A stretch of 7,496 bases of DNA from an uncultured Acidobacteriota bacterium (lineage in GTDB: Bacteria > Acidobacteriota > JAAYUB01): the NCBI GenBank assembly GCA_937925645.1, contig CALAMB010000226.1:1-7496 (forward strand), written 5' to 3'. The notes beneath the pieces were generated by a model. That model was not told the origin of the DNA. It made no database searches and saw nothing but the letters and a program-made list of their open reading frames with translations. Below are positions 1 through 4,437 of this stretch, in pieces. The number at the start of each line of letters is the position of its first letter. The first letter of the stretch is position 1. Made by a program: the position numbers and the translations under genes.

Positions 1-257
1 ACCAACGCACCGACATCTTCTCGCTGGGGCTGGTGCTCTACGAGATGGCGACGGGACAGTCGCCTTTTTCCGCGGAAAACTACATCGGCGTAATGCACGC
101 CATCCTCTACCAGCCCGTGGCGCCGCCGCCTTCGTCCTTCCCGGCCGCGCTCTGGTCCGTCATCGACCGCACCCTGGCCAAGGACCCGGCCCATCGCCAC
201 CAGACCGCCGGTGCGCTCCGCGACGACCTGGCGGCCTTCCTCAAGCGGGCGGAGTGA
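1..257 (+). CDS. Ser/Thr protein kinase, C-terminal fragment (5' end outside window)
   Basis: The reading frame is open from base 3, and 84 codons precede the TGA at 255-257. The fragment begins QRTDIFSLGLVLYEMATG, which matches kinase subdomain IX (the D-x-F-S-L-G motif that stabilises the catalytic loop). It continues to KDPAHRHQTA, which matches subdomain XI with its conserved Arg. These are the last parts of a Hanks-type (PknB-like) eukaryotic-style kinase domain that phosphorylates Ser/Thr on protein substrates. The protein stops about ten residues after the catalytic domain, so it has no C-terminal sensor or membrane segment; anything regulatory would have to lie upstream. The ATP-binding lobe and catalytic HRD and DFG motifs are outside the window, so activity cannot be judged. 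The next gene is convergent, which makes this the end of a transcription unit. Substrate unknown. Confidence 0.93.
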   Translation, partial: QRTDIFSLGLVLYEMATGQSPFSAENYIGVMHAILYQPVAPPPSSFPAALWSVIDRTLAKDPAHRHQTAGALRDDLAAFLKRAE

Positions 258-279
258 GCGGCCTAAGGCGGAGCCTGTC

Positions 280-490
280 ACCACAAAGGCACAAAGAACA
301 CAAAGAATGATTTGGGGTTTAGATTCCGGGTTTGCGACAACGGGCTTCGGGTACGTTGCGCCGAGCGCATTGTCGGTTTGCAGAAAAGATCAGGCCAGGC
401 GATGGTCAATGCTCGAATGCCGACAGTCGGTATTTGACGCCGATTCCCCAGCCCTCTAATATTACTTTGTGTCCTCTGTGCCTTGGTGGT
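280..490. repeat. Inverted-repeat-bounded intergenic element (ACCACAAAGGCACA-type arms)
   Basis: The left arm (280-307) starts ACCACAAAGGCACAAAG. The right arm (463-490) is its reverse complement at 24 of 28 positions. They enclose a 155-nt core with no convincing gene. The core contains a small palindrome, CCGAC-A-GTCGG, at 420-430. The arms are built of A/C-rich submotifs (GGCACA, GACACAAAG). Very similar short dispersed repeats are common between genes in several environmental bacterial phyla. The element lies between the convergent kinase and helicase genes, starting 22 bases after the kinase stop. Its right arm overlaps the end of the helicase gene. It could act as a shared transcription end or be a small non-autonomous insertion; neither is demonstrated. 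No target-site duplication was identified. Confidence 0.75.
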
Positions 491-2873
491 TTCCGTTCGC
501 ACGCGCCGAACCCTTCCCCGCCTCATCCTGCATCAGGTCCAGGATCGCGATGGCCACCGCTTTCGTCCGCGAGGCCGGGTCGTTGATGGGGCCGACGCAG
601 GAGGGGCACCCCGCGGGGCAGGCGCAGCCGGCGATGAGGGCGCGGCCCTGGCGGAAGAGATCGTCGTGGCGCTCGTACAGCTCGTCGCTCAGCCCGATGC
701 CGCCGGGGTGGCTGTCGTAGAAGAACAGGGTGGGCTCGAACCGGTCGACGATCTCGATGAGCCCCTCGTCGGCGCGGCCGTCCATGGAGTAGATCCCCCG
801 CCCCTGGACGCCCAGCGCGGCGAACCAGCGCGACTGCCGGTCGCCGATGCTGCGGCCCAGGTCGCGGAAGTCGCACATGAGCATGAGCACGGCGACGTTG
901 TGCAGGGCGTAGGCCAGCCCCAGGAAGCCGTCGATGACCTCCAGGCGGTTGTACGGCAGGGCGGCGAGCCGGTCGGGGCGGGCGGTGAACCAGCAGGCGG
1001 CGGTGTGCAGGTCGTGCTGCGGCAGGTTGATGTCGCCGAAACCCAGGTTCTCCATGGTGTAGAACCGGATCTTCTTGAAGCCGGCGTAGTTTTTGACGAC
1101 GTGGACCTCGCCCCGCTCCCGGAGCACGCCGGGGCGCGGCTCCTGCTGGAATTCGTCCAGGATCCGGACGCTGGTGTAGACGATGGAGTCGGTGTAGTAG
1201 TCCACCTGGCTCGGTTCCACGTAGGCCTTGCGGGCGGCGTAGTCCAGCTTTTTCACCCAGTACTGCCGGCCCTCGCACATGTAGATGGCGTCCTCGTAGA
1301 TGACCTCGGGCGCGGTCTCGAAGTCCACCTCGGCGACGGCCCTGGCGTTGTCGGTCTGGTCCAGGACGACGAAGTTCTCCTCGGCGATGTTCCGGAGCGA
1401 CACGCCATCCGCCGGGTAGGCGTCGGCCATCCAGTGCCAGGCGCCGCCGCTGTGGTGGACGAGGCCGCCCTCCTCCAGCGTCTCGAGGAAATCCGCCACG
1501 GGCCCGGCGCCGAACGGCTCGCCGTCCTTGAACGGCAGCTCGAAGGCGGCGCACTTGACGTGGCTGAGCATGATCATCAGGTTCTCCGGGTTGACCAGGG
1601 CGTGCTCGGGGGAGCGGCCGAAGAAGTAGTCCGGGTTGTTCATGAGGAACTGGTCCAGCGGGAAGCTGCGGCCCACCAGGATGATCACCGACAGGTCGCT
1701 CTTGCGCCCGGCCCGGCCCGCCTGCTGCCAGGTGGAGGCGATGGTGCCGGGATAGCCGGCCATGACGCAGGCGGTCAGGGTGCCGATGTCGATACCCAGC
1801 TCCAGCGCGTTGGTGCTCACCACGCCCAGGATGCTGCCGTCGCGCAGCCCCTGCTCGATCTCCCGCCGCACCAGCGGCAGGTAGCCGCCGCGGTAGCCCC
1901 GCACCGTCTCCCGGCGGCTGAGCTTGTTCTCCACCTGGTCCTTGAGGTATTTGACCAGGATCTCCACGTTGAGCCGGCTCTGGGCGAAGACGATGGTGGG
2001 CACGCCGTGGCGCAGCAGCAGCGTGGCCAGTTTGCGCACGGCGGTCAGGTAGCTCTGGCGGATGCCCAGGTCGGGGTTGATCACGGGCGGGTTGTAGAAG
2101 ACCAGCAGCTTTTCGCCGGCGGGCGCGCCGCTGCGGTCCACCACCGCCACCGGCTCGCCGATGAGGCGCTCGGCCAGCTCGCCCGGGTTGGCGATGGTGG
2201 CCGAACAGCAGATGAACTGGGGATGGGAGCCGTAGAAGGCGCACACCCGGCGCAGCCGCCGGAACAGGTTGGCCACGTGGGAGCCGAACACGCCGCGGTA
2301 GGTGTGGATCTCGTCCACGACGATGTACTTCAGGTTTTCGAACAGCTTGACCCACTTCGTGTGATGCGGCAGCACCGCCTGGTGGAGCATGTCGGGATTG
2401 GAGATGACGATGTGGCCGAGGTCGCGGATCGCCTTCCGCGCGTCGGTGGGCGTGTCGCCGTCGTAGGTGAAGGTGCGGATGCCGCCGCCCACGCCGTCGA
2501 TGAGCTCCTGCAGGCCGGCGCGCTGGTCCTGCGACAGCGCCTTGGTGGGGAACAGGTACAGGGCGCGGGCGGTGGGGTCCTCGAGGCAGCGCTGGAGCAC
2601 TGGCAGGTTGTAGCACAGGGTCTTGCCCGACGCGGTGGGCGTGACCAATGCCACGTGGCGGCCCTCGGTCACCAGGCGCAGCGCCTCGCCCTGGTGGCTG
2701 TAGAGCCGGTCGATCCCCGCCTTCGCCAGCGCCGCCTGCAGGCGCGGGTGCAGGTCCGGCGGCAGCGGGACGTACTCGCCCTCCGTCGCCGGGATGTGCG
2801 TCCAGGCGGCGATGGCCTGGTTGCGCTCGGCGTACCGTCGAATCTGGGCGATCACCCCGGTCAGATGCATCAT
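462..2873 (-). CDS. DEAD/DEAH-box helicase with C-terminal four-Cys (DUF1998-like) region, YprA/MrfA-type
   Basis: This is an 803-residue superfamily 2 helicase, likely a cytoplasmic ATP-driven 3'-5' DNA helicase. The motifs appear in order: Walker A TPTASGKT (78-85), DEIH box (187-190), SAT motif III (224-226), ELGIDIG (358-364) and motif VI QQAGRAGR (383-390). The C-terminal part carries YDSHPGGIGLSDELYERH (719-736) and then a C-x-C-x3-C-x2-C cluster (Cys750, 752, 756, 759). Such a cluster is typical of the zinc-binding C-terminus of YprA/MrfA helicases, which in Bacillus subtilis act with the nuclease MrfB in mitomycin-damage repair. The protein is somewhat longer than B. subtilis YprA (about 750 residues). 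The ATG start is preceded on the coding strand by a GGGGG run 7 bases upstream; a second Met follows immediately. The last nine residues (795-803) and stop codon lie in the inverted-repeat arm. No nuclease partner is adjacent, so the repair role is by family only. Confidence 0.95.
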   Translation of the reverse strand: MMHLTGVIAQIRRYAERNQAIAAWTHIPATEGEYVPLPPDLHPRLQAALAKAGIDRLYSHQGEALRLVTEGRHVALVTPTASGKTLCYNLPVLQRCLEDPTARALYLFPTKALSQDQRAGLQELIDGVGGGIRTFTYDGDTPTDARKAIRDLGHIVISNPDMLHQAVLPHHTKWVKLFENLKYIVVDEIHTYRGVFGSHVANLFRRLRRVCAFYGSHPQFICCSATIANPGELAERLIGEPVAVVDRSGAPAGEKLLVFYNPPVINPDLGIRQSYLTAVRKLATLLLRHGVPTIVFAQSRLNVEILVKYLKDQVENKLSRRETVRGYRGGYLPLVRREIEQGLRDGSILGVVSTNALELGIDIGTLTACVMAGYPGTIASTWQQAGRAGRKSDLSVIILVGRSFPLDQFLMNNPDYFFGRSPEHALVNPENLMIMLSHVKCAAFELPFKDGEPFGAGPVADFLETLEEGGLVHHSGGAWHWMADAYPADGVSLRNIAEENFVVLDQTDNARAVAEVDFETAPEVIYEDAIYMCEGRQYWVKKLDYAARKAYVEPSQVDYYTDSIVYTSVRILDEFQQEPRPGVLRERGEVHVVKNYAGFKKIRFYTMENLGFGDINLPQHDLHTAACWFTARPDRLAALPYNRLEVIDGFLGLAYALHNVAVLMLMCDFRDLGRSIGDRQSRWFAALGVQGRGIYSMDGRADEGLIEIVDRFEPTLFFYDSHPGGIGLSDELYERHDDLFRQGRALIAGCACPAGCPSCVGPINDPASRTKAVAIAILDLMQDEAGKGSARANGNHQGTEDTK

Positions 2874-2900
2874 GCGGCGACCCCCGCAGCGGTTTGACCC

Positions 2901-2930
2901 ATTATCCCAGATTTTGCGGCGGCGGGGAAA
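2901..2930 (-). promoter_or_regulatory. Possible helicase promoter (weak -35)
   Basis: On the minus strand, GATAAT at 2906-2901 is a good -10 hexamer. It is placed to give a leader of about 20 bases before the ATG at 2873. The -35 region, TTTCCC at 2930-2925 with an 18-bp spacer, is a poor match to TTGACA. The site lies just beside the heptamer array starting at 2940. This is inferred from hexamers only. Confidence 0.35.
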
Positions 2931-2939
2931 GCAGAGTTG

Positions 2940-3002
2940 GGAGATAGGAGATAGGAGATAGGAGATAGGAGATGGGAGCTGGGAGATAGGAGTCAGGGGT
3001 TG
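2940..3002 (+). repeat. Heptamer tandem array, unit GGAGATA
   Basis: Nine consecutive 7-base units run from 2940 to 3002. The first four are identical GGAGATA, followed by GGAGATG, GGAGCTG, GGAGATA, GGAGTCA and a degenerate last unit. All keep one register. The array lies in the divergent region between the helicase and the 133-residue membrane-protein gene. Its left end forms the left arm of an inverted repeat with the array at 3056-3125. It resembles short tandemly repeated heptamers described in cyanobacteria and some other phyla. The DNA between the two arrays (3003-3055) shows no gene or motif I can support. Confidence 0.9.
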
Positions 3003-3055
3003 ATCTCCGCCACGCGCACCTGAGCCCCCTGAACAGCCGAACCCTCCCCGATCAT

Positions 3056-3125
3056 ACCGTTTACTGTTTACTATTATCTGTTCACTGTTTACTCCTAACT
3101 CCTATCTCCCAACTCTTATCTTACA
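3056..3125 (+). repeat. Heptamer tandem array, units ACTGTTT then ACTCCTA
   Basis: Ten 7-base units run in register from 3056 to 3125. The first half consists of ACTGTTT-like units (ACCGTTT, ACTGTTT, ACTATTA, TCTGTTC, ACTGTTT). The second half is ACTCCTA-like (ACTCCTA twice, then TCTCCCA, ACTCTTA, TCTTACA). The second family is the reverse complement of the TAGGAGA-type unit in the 2940 array. Bases 3092-3116 pair with 2933-2957 at 24 of 25 positions. The array ends 5 bases before the -35 box of the downstream promoter, so it could affect its activity; that is inference. Confidence 0.85.
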
Positions 3126-3130
3126 AGTGC

Positions 3131-3159
3131 TTGACAGCGGCCGCACCCGGCTCTAAGAT
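3131..3159 (+). promoter_or_regulatory. Strong sigma70-type promoter for the 133-residue membrane-protein gene
   Basis: A perfect -35 box TTGACA (3131-3136) is followed by an exact 17-bp spacer and TAAGAT (3154-3159) as the -10 box. Only 8 bases separate the -10 box from the ATG at 3168. Transcription would therefore begin at or within a few bases of the start codon, giving a leaderless or nearly leaderless mRNA. No Shine-Dalgarno sequence is present in those bases, consistent with this. Confidence 0.75.
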
Positions 3160-3167
3160 GGCGGCTT

Positions 3168-3569
3168 ATGGTCGCGAAAGCCGCCGGCAAAGCCAATCTC
3201 ACCTCGGTGCTGCTCGCCAGCTGGATCTGTCCCGGCGCGGGACACGTGCTCCTCGGCAAGCGGTACCGCGCCGCGCTCTACTTCGCCGCGGTCGGCGGCC
3301 TGTTCTGGCTGGGACTGGCCCTGCAGGCGTACTTCGTCTTCCCCAACACCCCCGGCGAAACCTTCGCCCTGTTCAAGTTCCTCGGCGCGTTCGCCAGCGG
3401 CGGCCATTTCTTCATCGCCTACATCCTGCAACTGGGCATGGGCAACCTGGACACCTTCAAGGCCGCGCTCACCAATGAGGTCGGCAACACCTGCCTGTAC
3501 ACCGCCGGCATCCTGAACGTGCTCGTTCTGGTGGATGCCTGGGACCTTCACAGCGGGAGGAAAAAGTGA
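3168..3569 (+). CDS. Small multi-pass membrane protein, TM2/DUF6677-like
   Basis: This is a 133-residue protein of unknown function. Hydrophobic segments lie near residues 11-30, 35-58, 71-90 and 106-124, suggesting four membrane helices in the inner membrane. Residues 18-35 (ASWICPGAGHVLLGKRYR) resemble the W-x-x-P-G-x-G-x-x-Y/L-x-G-x-x-x-x-A pattern of TM2-like proteins and of the short family I recall as DUF6677; this match is from memory and unverified. The C-terminus is basic (SGRKK). The in-frame stop at 3132-3134 and the lack of other upstream start codons force the ATG at 3168. That ATG has no Shine-Dalgarno site and sits 8 bases after a strong -10 box. The stop codon overlaps the ATG of the next gene by one base, so the two are probably co-translated. 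Confidence 0.82.
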   Translation: MVAKAAGKANLTSVLLASWICPGAGHVLLGKRYRAALYFAAVGGLFWLGLALQAYFVFPNTPGETFALFKFLGAFASGGHFFIAYILQLGMGNLDTFKAALTNEVGNTCLYTAGILNVLVLVDAWDLHSGRKK

Positions 3570-3739
3570 TGGGCCTGCTGTTGGTCGGCTTCCTGTTTTC
3601 GCTGCTGGTCTCGGGCGTGTTCGCGTTCGTGGAGCGGGGCGACAGCCGGGAGCGCCTCCGCTACTTCATCAAGGCGTTCGGCTGCTTTTTCCTGTCGATC
3701 CTGCTGGCCGGCTGGCTCATGCGCCAGCTGCCCTTCTGA
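3569..3739 (+). CDS. Small two-helix membrane protein (56 aa), translationally coupled
   Basis: This 56-residue ORF starts at ATG 3569, sharing one base with the TGA of the upstream gene (TGATG). A strong Shine-Dalgarno sequence GGGAGG (3555-3560) lies 8 bases upstream, inside the preceding gene. The protein has two hydrophobic stretches, roughly residues 1-20 (LLLVGFLFSLLVSGVFAF) and 36-54 (AFGCFFLSILLAGWL). A short charged loop, VERGDSRERLRY, separates them and suggests a helical hairpin in the membrane. I do not recognise the family. The tight overlap and good ribosome binding site argue that it is real and works with, or in the same process as, the 133-residue protein. It could be a small subunit or stabiliser of that protein; this is inference. 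Confidence 0.72.
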   Translation: MGLLLVGFLFSLLVSGVFAFVERGDSRERLRYFIKAFGCFFLSILLAGWLMRQLPF

Positions 3740-3823
3740 CCGTCGCCCGCCGGCGTCCGATCTCCGTTCCCGCGGAAAATATTTTTGCAACTTTTCCCGG
3801 CCGGAAGAGTCCATCTTATCAGA

Positions 3824-3839
3824 AAGCTGCATTCAGCTT
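3824..3839 (+). other. Small hairpin immediately upstream of a Shine-Dalgarno site
   Basis: AAGCTG (3824-3829) and CAGCTT (3834-3839) form a 6-bp stem with a 4-base CATT loop. The ribosome binding site AGGGGG starts three bases later at 3842. No U-tract follows, so it is not a standard intrinsic terminator. It might modulate ribosome access or be a processing site between the small genes. It is short and could be chance. Confidence 0.3.
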
Positions 3840-3851
3840 CCAGGGGGCCTG

Positions 3852-4013
3852 ATGAACACCGTGTATGTGGCATTCTTCCTCGCGTTTCTCGGATTCTACC
3901 TTGTGCTGTTCCTGGTGCTGCTGTTCTCCAACCGCCTGGACCGGCGGGCCCGGCGGCGTCCCGACGAAGCGGACGACGACTACAAGGAAGAAGTGCTGCA
4001 CATGAAATCGTGA
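3852..4013 (+). CDS. Small single-pass membrane protein (53 aa) with charged tail
   Basis: This 53-residue ORF begins at ATG 3852, with AGGGGG (3842-3847) four bases upstream as ribosome binding site, and ends at TGA 4011-4013. Residues about 4-25 are strongly hydrophobic (VYVAFFLAFLGFYLVLFLVLLF), a single membrane helix or signal anchor. A basic patch RLDRRARRR (28-36) follows, then an acidic tail PDEADDDYKEEVLHMKS. The positive-inside rule predicts a periplasmic N-terminus and a cytoplasmic charged tail. I do not recognise the family. The layout (one helix plus short charged tail) resembles small accessory subunits such as CcmD or CcoQ, but no relative of those pathways is nearby. It lies 112 bases after the 56-residue gene on the same strand, and may belong to the same transcript or have its own; no convincing promoter was found in the gap. 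Confidence 0.65.
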   Translation: MNTVYVAFFLAFLGFYLVLFLVLLFSNRLDRRARRRPDEADDDYKEEVLHMKS

Positions 4014-4175
4014 GGGGCGTACGGCTGATCCAACCGGCGGCACCCGGTAGTGACAGGGGAGAATCGCGCGTCGGCGGCGATCCCACTGCCGATCATAAAT
4101 ATATCATTTACAATTAATTAGACCCACCCTGTCTCCGTTGGTGCTTGCGGAAGATTGTGGATTGATGATTCTATT
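4014..4175. other. Intergenic DNA with an AT-rich patch, no gene seen
   Basis: This is the left part of the 424-base convergent gap between the 53-residue gene and the peptidase gene. No supportable ORF is present. Bases 4091-4120 are 26/30 A+T (ATAAATATATC, TTACAATTAATTA), in sharp contrast to the GC-rich surroundings. A weak 5-bp stem, ACCGG/CCGGT (4033-4037 with 4044-4048), lies 20 bases after the stop codon without a T-tract. The rest of the gap is the tandem-repeat tract listed separately. Confidence 0.6.
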
Positions 4176-4343
4176 GGGACCTGGGACCTGGGATCTGGGG
4201 ACTGGGACCTGGGGACTGGGACCTGGGGGCTGGGACCGAGGATCCGGGAGTCGGTTGTAGGAACCAGGAACAAGGACCCAGAACCCAGGTCCGATTTCCG
4301 ATGATCGTGAACGAGCCTCTAGCACCGAGTCTCGAGCCTCGAT
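4176..4343 (+). repeat. Long heptamer-register array, unit GGGACCT drifting to AGGAACC and GAG-type units
   Basis: Nine units beginning with GGG (GGGACCT, GGGATCT, GGGGACT and similar) start at exactly 7-base intervals from 4176 to 4232. The same register continues through AGGATCC, GGGAGTC, GGAACCA, GGAACAA and GGACCCA to about 4294. It appears to persist, more weakly, in units ending GAG (at 4315, 4329, 4336) up to 4343. The array lies between convergent genes. The G-tract spacing meets the usual G-quadruplex pattern on the + strand. The far half, from 4295, is degenerate, and its boundary is uncertain. Confidence 0.8.
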
Positions 4344-4370
4344 TACGATTACGATGACGATTACGAGCAC
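4341..4370 (+). repeat. Hexamer tandem array, unit GATTAC
   Basis: Five consecutive 6-base units run from 4341: GATTAC, GATTAC, GATGAC, GATTAC, GAGCAC. A degenerate sixth unit (GAAACC) may follow to 4376. The array abuts the end of the heptamer tract, so the repeat period changes from 7 to 6 within a few bases. It ends about 60 bases beyond the peptidase stop codon. Confidence 0.8.
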
Positions 4371-4437
4371 GAAACCCCGGGACGGGAGCGGGCCCGGCAG
4401 GATCACGTCGCGGCGGCGGCGGGGCTGAAGGCGCCCG

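Noticed and set aside
420..430. CCGAC-A-GTCGG palindrome as an operator inside the 280-490 element
   Set aside because: It is too short, has no promoter beside it, and lies between gene ends rather than starts.
462..2873. DISARM-type defence system, because DrmA/DrmB also combine helicase and DUF1998 domains
   Set aside because: No methyltransferase, phospholipase-D-like or other DISARM gene is adjacent. The protein's motif order and length fit the stand-alone YprA/MrfA helicases.
483..2897. Long open frame on the + strand opposite the helicase (about 800 codons)
   Set aside because: It is the complement of a GC-rich gene. Its translation is low-complexity V/A/G/D-rich with no domain, whereas the minus strand has complete helicase motifs.
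2940..3125. CRISPR-like array
   Set aside because: The units are 7 bases with no spacers between them, and no cas gene is present. They are simple tandem repeats.
4033..4048. Intrinsic terminator after the 53-residue gene
   Set aside because: The ACCGG/CCGGT stem is only 5 bp and no T-run follows it.
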